Shown in pieces: positions 25,789-34,486 of a DNA stretch of 64,000 nt. Numbering within the stretch: position 1 is the first letter of the stretch; every line of letters starts with the position of its first letter. The position numbers and the translations under genes were made by a program. Source of the stretch: Lachnospiraceae bacterium (GTDB taxonomy: Bacteria > Bacillota > Clostridia > Lachnospirales > Lachnospiraceae); contig JAEEYF010000030.1 of NCBI GenBank assembly GCA_016291655.1, positions 28,945 through 92,944 on the forward strand, written 5' to 3'. The notes below the pieces were generated by a model. That model ran no database searches and was not told where the DNA came from. It saw only the letters and a list, made by a program, of their open reading frames with translations.

Positions 25789-25910
25789 ATAATTATTATA
25801 GCAAAAAAAAGAAAATAGTAAAGCCAAGAAATCCGACAAAACCGCTTGTTTCGAGCATTTTTAATAAAGTTTTAAAAAAAATATATGACAAAATTTATTT
25901 GTTTTAATGG

Positions 25911-25969
25911 TTGAAAAATGAGAATGATGCTGTTATACTGCATAACTGTAAAGTGCCTCTGCATGAGGC
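25911..25969 (+). promoter_or_regulatory. Distal promoter and hairpin upstream of the lacI-type gene
   Basis: TTGAAA (25911-25916), 17 bases, TATACT (25934-25939) is a good promoter match about 150 bases before the gene. Just after its predicted start lies the hairpin GCCTC/GAGGC (25955-25969) followed by TGTTTTA. It may give a second, longer transcript of the regulator or a short RNA. Confidence 0.5.
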
Positions 25970-26042
25970 TGTTTTAGTGAGAATATCGCAGAAACAGGTT
26001 GTTAAAACCCAAAAACTACTGGAATTATTGCTGATTTTGCGG

Positions 26043-26069
26043 TATAATTTTTTTACGAAAACGATTTCG
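26043..26069 (+). promoter_or_regulatory. -10 box and operator O1 of the lacI-type gene
   Basis: TATAAT (26043-26048) is followed by CGAAAACGATTTCG (26056-26069), a LacI-family palindrome with central CG. A repressor bound here would cover the start site, implying autoregulation. The same 14-mer recurs at 30860 and, with one change, at 30604. Confidence 0.85.
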
Positions 26070-26088
26070 AAAACATGGGGTGATTAAA

Positions 26089-27108
26089 ATGGTATCCTTA
26101 AAAGATATTGCAAAAGCATGTAATGTCAGCCCCGCTACTGTAAGTAAAGCTTTGAACAATCAGAGCGACGTTAGCGAAGAGACAAAAGCGCTCGTCAACA
26201 ATGTCGCAAAAAGTATGGGATATTTCCCCAATTCCTTCGCAAGAGCATTAAAGACCAACAGGACGTACAACATAGGAGTACTTTTTGTCGACGAAGCACA
26301 GAGTGGATTGACACATGACTATTTTTCCTACGTTCTCGACAGTTTTAAGAAGGCTGCGGAGGCGAAGGGATATGACATAACTTTCATAAACAGCAACAAA
26401 TCAAATCCACGGCGGATGACGTACCTCGAACATTGCAAATACAGAGGCTTTGACGGGGCGCTTGTGGCCTGTGTGGATTTCTACGATCCGGAGGTTTACG
26501 AACTGGTTAACAGCGGACTGCCGGTTATCACCATCGACCACTATTTCTTCGGTCATTCGGCGGTTCTTTCCGACAACGTCAGGGGGATGAAGGACCTGAT
26601 CACATTCATAGTCCAAAAGGGACATAAGAAGATCGCCTATATTCACGGTATGCCCTCAGCGGTTACAAGCAACCGTCTTTCCTCCTTTTTCAAAACGTTG
26701 GATGAATTCGGCATCAGCGTTCCGGATGAATATGTTCGCGAGGCTCCGTACAGAAATACAAAGATTACGGCAAGTGAAACGGAAAAGCTTCTCAATCTTT
26801 CCGATCCGCCGACCTGTATTCTTTATCCCGATGATTTCTCCTGTTTCGGAGGCATTAACGTGATAAACGAGAGAGGCCTCAGCATTCCGGATGACATTTC
26901 TGTCGTCGGATACGACGGTATCAGGATAGGCAGGCATATAGAGCCTCAGCTCACCACACTTCGCCAGGACACCGCACGTATCGGGGTGACGGCCGCGCAA
27001 AAGCTCATAGATCGCATAGAACATCCCAAAACTACCATAGAGGATCAGGTGATGATCGAGGGCTCGGTATACATCGGAAAGACTGTTAAAGATCTTAATC
27101 TCAAATAA
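26089..27108 (+). CDS. LacI-family transcriptional regulator
   Basis: The ATG at 26089 is used because GGGGTGA lies 5 bases upstream; a GTG 9 bases earlier would have none. 339 residues: N-terminal helix-turn-helix LKDIAKACNVSPATVSKALN with the hinge helix YFPNSFARALKTNRT, then a periplasmic-binding-protein-like sugar sensor and dimer domain. The DNA-binding domain fits the central-CG operators O1-O3 in front of this gene, of the transporter operon and of cellobiose phosphorylase. It probably represses all three until a beta-glucoside binds. The inducer identity is inferred from those neighbours. Confidence 0.95.
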   Translation: MVSLKDIAKACNVSPATVSKALNNQSDVSEETKALVNNVAKSMGYFPNSFARALKTNRTYNIGVLFVDEAQSGLTHDYFSYVLDSFKKAAEAKGYDITFINSNKSNPRRMTYLEHCKYRGFDGALVACVDFYDPEVYELVNSGLPVITIDHYFFGHSAVLSDNVRGMKDLITFIVQKGHKKIAYIHGMPSAVTSNRLSSFFKTLDEFGISVPDEYVREAPYRNTKITASETEKLLNLSDPPTCILYPDDFSCFGGINVINERGLSIPDDISVVGYDGIRIGRHIEPQLTTLRQDTARIGVTAAQKLIDRIEHPKTTIEDQVMIEGSVYIGKTVKDLNLK

Positions 27109-27140
27109 AAAACGAGACGGTTTAAAACCGTCTCATTTTT
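27105..27140. terminator. Bidirectional terminator
   Basis: GAGACGG (27114-27120) and CCGTCTC (27128-27134) with an A run on the left and a T run on the right serve the converging regulator and transporter operons. Confidence 0.9.
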
Positions 27141-27164
27141 ATTATCATTGCTTAAATCTTCTTA

Positions 27165-28628
27165 TTATTTGTTCTTTTTCCAAGCTTCATACTGAGAAGA
27201 GAACTCATCAATAAGCTTCTGTAAGCCTGCTTCCTGAAGTGCAGCCTTGTATTCTGCGATCTTGGAAGCTACGTCAGCCTTAGCAACACCACCGGTCTCA
27301 AGAATGAAACCGTACTCTGCGAAGAGGTTCTTACAAGCGGTGTATTCAGCGTTAACCTTGGAGAAGTCAAATCTGAAACCTGCTGCGGAAGATGTCTTTG
27401 CGGAACCGTTGAACTCTCTGTAAGCATCAGCAAAGTTCTTGGGTGATCCTGTCTCGGGAGTGATAACAAGAGCGGAAACAGACTCCCACATACTGTGGTT
27501 GTACTTCTTGCCAAGCTTCTCAACCTGTTTGTCGGAATTGAGCTTCCAATCCTCGCCTTCGATACCGTAGGTGAAGAGATCTGCAAGCTTTGTATCTGTG
27601 TAAAGGAGGCCGAGGAAGTCTATGCAAGCCTGAGCCTGAGCCTTATTGCTGTTAGCTGTTACACAGTAGCAGGAACCGAGAGCTGAGTTGGAATGAGCCC
27701 ATCTGTTGGAGAAAGGATAAACTACAACATCCTGGTTATATCTGTTGTTTGCTTCTGCATTGTTGGGTGTGTCTGTCCACCATGATACGCCCCAATCCTT
27801 GGACTGAGTTGTTGTATCGGTAACAACCTTTGTATACTCATCCTCGTGGATGTAGCCCTTAGCTCTCCAGTCAGCGATGAGATCGCAGTACTCCTTGTAC
27901 TGAGGTGTGTCGATTGTAAGAACAACCTTATCTGTTGCACGGTCAACTGCTACGAAGTTGGATTCTGACTCGCTTGTGAAGAAATCAAACTTGTCAATGT
28001 AGAATCTGTAGAACATAGCGGTCTTCTGAAGAAGGAAAGGATACTTGAGGCCTGCCTTCTTGCATGCTTCAAGGTAGGGCTCGAGATCAGGGAGCTTGGA
28101 AACCTTCTTGTAATCGAAGTTGGCTGCATCAAGTGCTTCCTTACGATACATGATATCGTAACCTTCTACGTTATCCTTGTAAACGGGTACGAAGTAGTTC
28201 TTTCCGTCAAACTTTGTAGCTTCCCACTGACCTGCGTCCATGGACTTGTAAAGTGCTGTGTCGGGAAGGAGAGCTGTGATGTCGTAAACCATGTCGTTGG
28301 AAACGAGGTTGGATGTCTTGATCTTGCCCTCTTCCCATGATGCTGTCCAAAGAAGGTTTACTTCTTTGTTTGCAACTGCGTTTCCGGCCTTTTCTGCATA
28401 TTCACCGGAACCGATCTCCTTAATGGAAACCTCTACGTTGATCTTGTCCTTGATGTAATCGTTGATAGCTGTCTCAACCTTTTTTACCTGAGCCTCATCG
28501 ATTGCTTCGAGGTTAAAGCATGCTCTTAAGATGTTGATCTTTGTTCTGCCGCTTTTACCGCCGCAGCCACCGAGTATGCCGGCTACCATTGCTGTAACAA
28601 GCAATAATGCCAAAACTTTTCTCTTCAT
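27165..28628 (-). CDS. Sugar ABC transporter substrate-binding lipoprotein (CUT1 type)
   Basis: 487 residues with a lipoprotein signal (lipobox ILGGC, Cys22) and an extracellular solute-binding family 1 fold (WTASWEEGKIKTSNLVSNDM, KNYFVPVYKDNVEGYDIMYRKEAL). AGGAGG lies 6 bases before the ATG. It is the first-read product of the gene trio only by function: by position it is the last gene, downstream of both permeases on the minus strand. It should capture a gluco-oligosaccharide, probably cellobiose or cellodextrins given the divergent phosphorylase. Specificity cannot be read from the sequence. Confidence 0.9.
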   Translation of the reverse strand: MKRKVLALLLVTAMVAGILGGCGGKSGRTKINILRACFNLEAIDEAQVKKVETAINDYIKDKINVEVSIKEIGSGEYAEKAGNAVANKEVNLLWTASWEEGKIKTSNLVSNDMVYDITALLPDTALYKSMDAGQWEATKFDGKNYFVPVYKDNVEGYDIMYRKEALDAANFDYKKVSKLPDLEPYLEACKKAGLKYPFLLQKTAMFYRFYIDKFDFFTSESESNFVAVDRATDKVVLTIDTPQYKEYCDLIADWRAKGYIHEDEYTKVVTDTTTQSKDWGVSWWTDTPNNAEANNRYNQDVVVYPFSNRWAHSNSALGSCYCVTANSNKAQAQACIDFLGLLYTDTKLADLFTYGIEGEDWKLNSDKQVEKLGKKYNHSMWESVSALVITPETGSPKNFADAYREFNGSAKTSSAAGFRFDFSKVNAEYTACKNLFAEYGFILETGGVAKADVASKIAEYKAALQEAGLQKLIDEFSSQYEAWKKNK

Positions 28629-28692
28629 AAAATTCCTCCTGGATAAATTGTTTTATATTCAAAGGGACGAGCCCCTTCAAATACCGGATTGA

Positions 28693-29634
28693 TCAGCCCT
28701 TTACCGAACCGACGGTAAGGCCTTTGACAAAGTATTTCTGGAAGAACGGATAGGCAACCATTATAGGAGCTATGACAACTATAACCGTTGCCATTGTTGC
28801 CGAGTTCTTCGGGATGTTTCCGCCCATGGCGTCTCTTACTGCCTGAGGGACGTTGTTGCTGTTCAGAAGGAAGTCAATGTTCTTCTGAATGTTGTAAAGC
28901 AGGAGCTGCAAAGGCTTCAATGAGTTTTTGTCGATGTAGAGAACCGCGTTCTGCCAATCGTTCCAATAAGCCGTTGCCATCATGAAACCGACTGCCGCAA
29001 GAGAGGGCTTCATCAAGGGAAGACAGATGGTGAAGAATGTTCTGCCCTCGCCCGCTCCGTCGATCTTCGCCGCTTCCATGAGCTCTGCGGGTATGCTGTT
29101 TACAATGTAGGTCCTTAAGATCAACACGTTCATTGTCGTAACGCAGAGCGGAAGTATAAGGATCAAAAGATTGTTTTTAAGGTGATAGTAATTGGTAAAT
29201 ACGATGTAACCCGCCAACTGTCCGCCGTTAAAGAGCATCGGAATGATCAGGTAGATCGATAAAAACTTTGCAAGTCTGAAGCCCGGACGGCTGATCGCAT
29301 ATGCATACATGCTCATGACCAAAAGTCCGAAGGCAGTTCCGGCTATAACGATGAAGATCGTTACGCAATATGAGTTAACAAGCTGTGTACCGTATTTGAG
29401 CACCGAGTGCATACCGTCCATCGACAGGCTGTCGGGGAAAAAGCTGAAACCCTTCGCGCTGATGGATTTCTCCGAAGAGAAGGCTACTATGAACACGAGC
29501 AGAACGGGAAGTGCGCAAAAGAGCGTGTACAGCAGGAGGAAAAAACCGAGGATATATTGTCCGGGAGTCTTCTTTACCTTGTCCTTGAACTCTTTTTCTT
29601 TTTTGCTTTTGCTTAATGTCTTTTCGGTATCCAT
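28693..29634 (-). CDS. Sugar ABC transporter permease (YtcP/LplC-like)
   Basis: 313 residues with six hydrophobic segments starting near residue 30 (ILGFFLLLYTLFCALPVLLV), and the coupling motif MEAAKIDGAGEGRTFFTICLP. The C terminus FFQKYFVKGLTVGSVKG is typical of the LplC/YtcP group of CUT1 permeases. AAGGAGGG precedes the ATG, and that sequence overlaps the stop codon region of the upstream permease. It pairs with the next gene to form the membrane channel. Confidence 0.93.
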   Translation of the reverse strand: MDTEKTLSKSKKEKEFKDKVKKTPGQYILGFFLLLYTLFCALPVLLVFIVAFSSEKSISAKGFSFFPDSLSMDGMHSVLKYGTQLVNSYCVTIFIVIAGTAFGLLVMSMYAYAISRPGFRLAKFLSIYLIIPMLFNGGQLAGYIVFTNYYHLKNNLLILILPLCVTTMNVLILRTYIVNSIPAELMEAAKIDGAGEGRTFFTICLPLMKPSLAAVGFMMATAYWNDWQNAVLYIDKNSLKPLQLLLYNIQKNIDFLLNSNNVPQAVRDAMGGNIPKNSATMATVIVVIAPIMVAYPFFQKYFVKGLTVGSVKG

Positions 29635-29645
29635 TCCGTCCCTCC

Positions 29646-30566
29646 TTAAAACAATGAATTCTCAGGCGAGATCTTCTTGACCGTTCCGTTGGCGATGAGC
29701 ATCATTGCGAGACCGACAACAGACTGGAACAAGCTGGCTGCCGCTGTATATCCGTACTCGGGAATACTGAGTATGGCATGGAGCACGTAGGAATCGATAA
29801 CCTGTGTTGTTTGAAACAACGCTCCGCTGTCTCGGGTAACCTGGAAGAAGAGACCTGTATCGGATCTCATCACGTTACCTACTGAGAGAAGGAGCATTAC
29901 TGTGATCATGGGAACAAGCGAAGGCAGTGTAATATGCATGATCTGCTGCCATTTGTTGGCACCGTCTATCTTGGCGGCTTCGTAAAGTGACGTATCTATA
30001 CCCGCCAGCACCGACATATAGAGCACCGATCCGTATCCGACCGAATTCCAGATTTTTACGATTGTAAGTATTGCGATCCAGTATTTCGGTTCCGAATAGA
30101 AGGAAGTGTTTGTGCCGAGAATCTGATTTATGAGACCGTTATCGCTTGCAATGAACGCATATACGATAAATTGTACGGCTGCAAACGAAATGAATATGGG
30201 AACGATCATCATTGTCTGCATCAATCGGCCCACCTTTTTAAAGATGAACTGATCGAGCGCTATGGCAAGAACGATGTTTAAAAATGTTCCTATGCCGGTG
30301 AAGATCAGGTAGTACATTATCGTATTGCGTGTCATACGGAAGAATGTATCCTTGCTGGCGAACAGGAACTTGAAATTATCAAGCCCGACAAATTTGCTTC
30401 CGAAAAATCCTTTCATGGGCTTGAAGTCCTGAAATGCCATTACAAGACCGCCCATAGGAACATACATTATGGCAAACAATATCAAAAAGGCAGGCAATGC
30501 AAAAAGTACAAATGCCATGTTCTTTTTAGTGTTGGCCAGAAGGGATTCCTTTTTCTTCTTATACAT
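29646..30566 (-). CDS. Sugar ABC transporter permease (LplB-like), first gene of the operon
   Basis: The ATG at 30566 has GAGGAG seven bases upstream; an in-frame TTG six bases earlier is too close to that RBS. 306 residues with about six membrane helices and the coupling motif YEAAKIDGANKWQQIMHITLP. It resembles LplB/YteP-type permeases (MGGLVMAFQDFKPMKGFFGS near the N terminus). The operon has two permeases and a binding protein but no ATPase gene, so a shared MsmX/MsmK-type ATPase encoded elsewhere is expected. Confidence 0.93.
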   Translation of the reverse strand: MYKKKKESLLANTKKNMAFVLFALPAFLILFAIMYVPMGGLVMAFQDFKPMKGFFGSKFVGLDNFKFLFASKDTFFRMTRNTIMYYLIFTGIGTFLNIVLAIALDQFIFKKVGRLMQTMMIVPIFISFAAVQFIVYAFIASDNGLINQILGTNTSFYSEPKYWIAILTIVKIWNSVGYGSVLYMSVLAGIDTSLYEAAKIDGANKWQQIMHITLPSLVPMITVMLLLSVGNVMRSDTGLFFQVTRDSGALFQTTQVIDSYVLHAILSIPEYGYTAAASLFQSVVGLAMMLIANGTVKKISPENSLF

Positions 30567-30600
30567 CTTCAATCTCCTCGGGAAGAAATGCTCGGTCTCT

Positions 30601-30620
30601 TTACGAAACCGATTTCGTAA
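30601..30620. promoter_or_regulatory. Operator O2, transporter operon
   Basis: TTACGAAACCGATTTCGTAA is a 20-base palindrome apart from the central base pair. It lies between the transporter promoter and its first gene, so the regulator would block elongation. Confidence 0.88.
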
Positions 30621-30669
30621 GAAGGGAAAAAAATATAGGCATATATTCCGGGTCCCAACTTACGTTGTC

Positions 30670-30698
30670 ATAATATACAATTTTTTTACTCCTGTCAA
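30670..30698 (-). promoter_or_regulatory. Promoter of the sugar transporter operon
   Basis: On the minus strand TTGACA (30698-30693), 17 bases, TATTAT (30675-30670). Transcription starts near 30663, upstream of operator O2. Confidence 0.75.
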
Positions 30699-30823
30699 CA
30701 CAAATTTGTGCATTTTTACATGAGTATTTTTGAGGAGAATTCTTGATAATTAATTGACAAAGCCGCCGAAGCCTCTTAAATTCAGGACTTTGAGAGAAAT
30801 TTCCCGCGAAATCAAAAAAAGTG

Positions 30824-30873
30824 TTGTTAATTTTGGATTTTTAAAGTATACTGATCTCACGAAAACGATTTCG
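30824..30873 (+). promoter_or_regulatory. Cellobiose phosphorylase promoter and operator O3
   Basis: TTGTTA (30824-30829), 17 bases, TATACT (30847-30852), with CGAAAACGATTTCG (30860-30873) at the predicted start. A second, weaker promoter (TTGACA 30754-30759, TAAATT 30777-30782) lies upstream. Confidence 0.8.
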
Positions 30874-30930
30874 AGAAGAACATACCCTCGAAACACAGTA
30901 TTTACAATGCCTGCGTATAAGGAGACAAAA

Positions 30931-33363
30931 ATGAAGTACGGATATTTTGATGATAACGCCAAGGAATATGTTATCACTTCGCCCAAAACCCCGCTTCCCT
31001 GGATAAATTATCTCGGAACGGACGGCTTTTTCTCGCTGGTTTCGAACACCTGCGGCGGTTACAGCTTTTACAAGGATGCAAAACTCTTAAGGCTTACCAG
31101 ATACAGATACAACAATGTGCCTGCCGACAATAACGGTAAGTACTATTACATAAATGACGGCAAGGACATATGGAATCCCGGTTGGCAGCCTTCCAAGACT
31201 CCCCTGGACCTTTACGAATGCCGTCACGGAATCGGCTACAGCCGGTTTACGGGTAAAAAGAACGGACTGAAAGCGGAGGTGCTTGCATTTGTTCCCGTAG
31301 GAGACAATTGCGAGATCAATAAAGTGACTCTCACCAACGAGTCGGAGGAGATCAAGGCTTTCAAGCTTTTCTCCTATGTAGAGTGGTGCCTTTGGAACGC
31401 AGACGACGACATGAAGAACTTCCAGCGTCTCCTTTCCTGCGGAGAGGTGGAGATCAAGGGTTCTGCGATCTATCACAAGACAGAGTATCGCGAAAGAAGA
31501 GCTCATTATGCATTCTTTTCCGTAAATGAAAAGATAGACGGCTTTGATACCATCAGAGACGATTTCCTCGGAGCATACAACAACAATGACCGTCCCGACG
31601 CGGTAGTGAACGGTAAAGCAGGAAATACAGTAGCAAGCGGATGGTCGCCCATAGCTTCTCATCAGATAAACATCTCTTTAAAACCGGGTGAAAGCAAGAC
31701 GCTCATCTTCGTTCTCGGTTATATCGAGAATCCCGAGAACGAAAAATGGGAGAGTTACGGAGTTATTAATAAAAAGCCTGCGGAAGCTATGCAGGCGAGA
31801 TACACAACGGAAGCGGACACGGAAAAAGCCTTTGCGGCTTTGAAAAACTACTGGGACGAGCTTTTGGCAAAGTACCACGTGGAGTCAAAGGACGAAAAGG
31901 TAAACCGTATGGTAAACATATGGAATCAGTACCAGTGCATGGTAACCTTCAATATGTCCCGCTCCGCGTCCTATTACGAATCGGGCATAGGCAGAGGAAT
32001 GGGCTTCAGAGATTCCTGCCAGGACCTTTTGGGCTTCGTGCATCTGATCCCCGATCGTGCAAGAGAAAGAATAATCGACATCGCATCCACTCAATTTGAG
32101 GACGGACGTGCATATCATCAGTACCAGCCTCTTACCAAGAAGGGAAATTCCGACATCGGAAGCGGTTTCAACGATGACCCGCTCTGGCTCATTGCGGGAA
32201 CGAGTGCATATGTTCGTGAAACGGGCGACACTTCGATCCTCATGGAGAAGGTTCCTTTTGACAACGATGAGAGCAAGGCAACTCCTCTCATGGATCATCT
32301 GAAGCGCTCCTTTGATTTTACCGCAACGCACAAAGGACCTCACGGTTTGCCGCTCATCGGCCGCGCGGACTGGAATGACTGCCTGAACTTGAACTGCTTC
32401 TCGGAGCATCCGGGTGAATCCTTCCAGACCTTCGGACCCGGTGAAGGACCCGTGGCTGAATCCGTGTTCATCGGCGGAATGTTCGTAAAATACGGCAAAG
32501 AATATGCAGATCTCTGCGAACTCATCGGCGACAAGGCAGAAGCCGCGCGCGCTCTCGAAGAGGTCGAAAAGATGAACAAGACGGTTCTCAGCGAAGGCTG
32601 GGACGGCGAGTGGTTTGTCAGAGCATATGATGCCTACAGCCACAAGGTTGGTTCCAAGGAGTGCGAGGAAGGACAGATCTACATCGAGCCTCAGGGCTTC
32701 TGCGTAATGGCAGGCATAGGCCTCGCGGAGGGCAAAGCAGTGAAGGCGCTTGATTCCGTTAAGGAACGTCTTGACACTGAGTACGGCGTAATGATCCTTC
32801 AGCCTGCATATACAAAGTATCATCTCGAGCTGGGTGAGGTATCCTCTTATCCGCCCGGGTACAAGGAGAACGCAGGCATATTCTGTCACAACAATCCCTG
32901 GGTTTCCATTGCGGAAACGGTTGTGGGAAGAGGCGACAGAGCGTTTGAGATCTACAAAAAGACCTGCCCCGCCTATGTTGAGGACATCAGCGAGATCCAC
33001 CGTACCGAGCCTTATGTTTATTCACAGATGGTTGCGGGGCGTGATGCAAAATTCCACGGAGAAGCAAAGAACAGCTGGCTCACGGGAACTGCGGCATGGA
33101 CTTTTGTAAACATTTCACAGTATATCCTCGGAATCTGTCCCACACACAAGGGACTTTCCGTTGATCCTTGTGTTCCCGCGGACTTCGGCGATTTTACCGT
33201 TGTTCGTAAGTTCCGCGGCGCAACCTATAACATCAGTGTGGAAAACAAGGGTGTTCAAAAGGGTGTGAAGGAACTCGTTGTAGACGGCAGGAAGATAGAA
33301 GGCACCGTTATTCCTTTCGAAGAGGGTAAGTCGGAGTACAACGTAAAAGTTATTATGGGTTAG
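30931..33363 (+). CDS. cbp: Cellobiose phosphorylase (GH94)
   Basis: The ATG at 30931 follows ATAAGGAGAC and lies after operator O3; earlier codons in frame would place the start within the operator. 810 residues, the length of cellobiose phosphorylase. [18 protein letters not shown], the N-terminal beta-sandwich, and the (alpha/alpha)6 barrel with [28 protein letters not shown] (second Asp, residue 483, fits the GH94 general acid) and the C-terminal WLTGTAAW block are clear. It splits cellobiose with phosphate to glucose 1-phosphate and glucose in the cytosol. It is divergent from the transporter operon. A longer-chain cellodextrin phosphorylase is less likely given the length. Confidence 0.95.
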   Translation: MKYGYFDDNAKEYVITSPKTPLPWINYLGTDGFFSLVSNTCGGYSFYKDAKLLRLTRYRYNNVPADNNGKYYYINDGKDIWNPGWQPSKTPLDLYECRHGIGYSRFTGKKNGLKAEVLAFVPVGDNCEINKVTLTNESEEIKAFKLFSYVEWCLWNADDDMKNFQRLLSCGEVEIKGSAIYHKTEYRERRAHYAFFSVNEKIDGFDTIRDDFLGAYNNNDRPDAVVNGKAGNTVASGWSPIASHQINISLKPGESKTLIFVLGYIENPENEKWESYGVINKKPAEAMQARYTTEADTEKAFAALKNYWDELLAKYHVESKDEKVNRMVNIWNQYQCMVTFNMSRSASYYESGIGRGMGFRDSCQDLLGFVHLIPDRARERIIDIASTQFEDGRAYHQYQPLTKKGNSDIGSGFNDDPLWLIAGTSAYVRETGDTSILMEKVPFDNDESKATPLMDHLKRSFDFTATHKGPHGLPLIGRADWNDCLNLNCFSEHPGESFQTFGPGEGPVAESVFIGGMFVKYGKEYADLCELIGDKAEAARALEEVEKMNKTVLSEGWDGEWFVRAYDAYSHKVGSKECEEGQIYIEPQGFCVMAGIGLAEGKAVKALDSVKERLDTEYGVMILQPAYTKYHLELGEVSSYPPGYKENAGIFCHNNPWVSIAETVVGRGDRAFEIYKKTCPAYVEDISEIHRTEPYVYSQMVAGRDAKFHGEAKNSWLTGTAAWTFVNISQYILGICPTHKGLSVDPCVPADFGDFTVVRKFRGATYNISVENKGVQKGVKELVVDGRKIEGTVIPFEEGKSEYNVKVIMG

Positions 33364-33399
33364 TTTATATCTTAAAGCTTTTTCCTTATATATTTTCCC

Positions 33400-33438
33400 A
33401 AAAAACAAAACGAGGCTTTTTGTTTCGTTTTGTTTTTT
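33400..33438 (+). terminator. Cellobiose phosphorylase terminator
   Basis: Fourteen perfect base pairs, AAAAAACAAAACGA with TCGTTTTGTTTTTT. AT-rich but long, and effective in both directions in principle. Confidence 0.85.
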
Positions 33439-33531
33439 GTTTCTAAAGAAAGAAAGTAATGGTATAATACTCGAAAGATCAAGGATCCGGCCATGAACGA
33501 AAAAAGTTAAATCAGGAGATAATTTTTTAAA

Positions 33532-34440
33532 ATGAGCTTTATCGGCAGAGTTTCCGAGCGGATAAACAATATAATAAAGAGCAGAAAGAGATTGTTTTGG
33601 TGTATCGGAGCACTTGCAGCCGCAGCAGTAGCGGCAGTCTGCGGAGTGAAGCTTGTAAGGCTTACGGTTGATCGGGCGGAGGACAAAAAAACCTATGAGG
33701 AAGCTGCGGCAACATATGTCAGCGTCTCTCCCCGGACAGATCCGGAATCGTTAGAGGAAAAGACTGACGATGATGCTGTTTTGATATCGGACACTATAGA
33801 AAATACAGAAGAGGATGTGAATTCCGAAGATGAACCGGTTTCCGATGAATGGTACAACAGGATCGCTGTCGACCTGAAGGCGCTTAGAGAACTGAATCCC
33901 GACATTGTGGGGTGGATATGGTTTGAGGACGGAAACACTGTCAACTATCCGGTGCTTTATTCAGGAGATGACACTTACCTGAATACCGATTATAAAGGAG
34001 AAGGATCCAAGGCGGGAGCCATATACATAGAACCTTACAACAAGCCTGATTTCAGTGACGCTCATACGTTGATATACGGACATAACATGAAAGACGGCTC
34101 AATGTTCGGAGTATTGAAGAAGTATCGTACCGTGGAGGATTACATGGAAGGACACGATCTTTTTCAAATAGTTACCGAAGAAAAGATTTACAGATATAAG
34201 ATCTTTCACTATAAAAATGTAAAAGCCGCCAAAAGTGAAGTGTATAAGGTCTTTCGGAGAGCCGGGGAGGAGTACCTGGATTTTATCGGGGATGAACTTG
34301 AATACAGGGGCATATACGATACGGAGGGAGATCTCATCTCTCCCGATCACGTGATCACGCTCTCCACCTGTTCGTACAGTGACAATGTGAGATTTGTGGT
34401 CAGTGCTGTCAGAATAGATGAGCATGAGATCACAGAATGA
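33532..34440 (+). CDS. srtB: Class B sortase, membrane-anchored
   Basis: 302 residues. One N-terminal membrane helix (about 24-42), an acidic spacer, then the sortase fold with catalytic His184 in YGHNMKDGSMFG, Cys280 in TLSTCSYS and Arg287. The WIWFEDGNTVNYPVLYSGDD block and length put it in class B. It cleaves a C-terminal sorting signal and joins the protein to the cell wall. No protein with a sorting signal or pilin gene is adjacent, so it is probably a housekeeping enzyme or its substrates are encoded elsewhere. A TATAAT at 33463-33468 with a weak -35 box lies upstream. Confidence 0.94.
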   Translation: MSFIGRVSERINNIIKSRKRLFWCIGALAAAAVAAVCGVKLVRLTVDRAEDKKTYEEAAATYVSVSPRTDPESLEEKTDDDAVLISDTIENTEEDVNSEDEPVSDEWYNRIAVDLKALRELNPDIVGWIWFEDGNTVNYPVLYSGDDTYLNTDYKGEGSKAGAIYIEPYNKPDFSDAHTLIYGHNMKDGSMFGVLKKYRTVEDYMEGHDLFQIVTEEKIYRYKIFHYKNVKAAKSEVYKVFRRAGEEYLDFIGDELEYRGIYDTEGDLISPDHVITLSTCSYSDNVRFVVSAVRIDEHEITE

Positions 34441-34443
34441 AAA

Positions 34444-34486
34444 AAGCCGTAACCCGAGCAAAAAGCTTAAGTTACGGCTTATTTTT
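34444..34486. terminator. Bidirectional terminator between srtB and the aminopeptidase
   Basis: AAGCCGTAAC (34444-34453) pairs with GTTACGGCTT (34471-34480), with flanking A and T runs. It covers the stop codon of the minus-strand gene. Confidence 0.88.

Noticed and set aside
31885..33000. Long open frame on the minus strand inside cellobiose phosphorylase (371 codons)
   Set aside because: It mirrors the codon bias of the sense gene, has no RBS and no recognisable domain.
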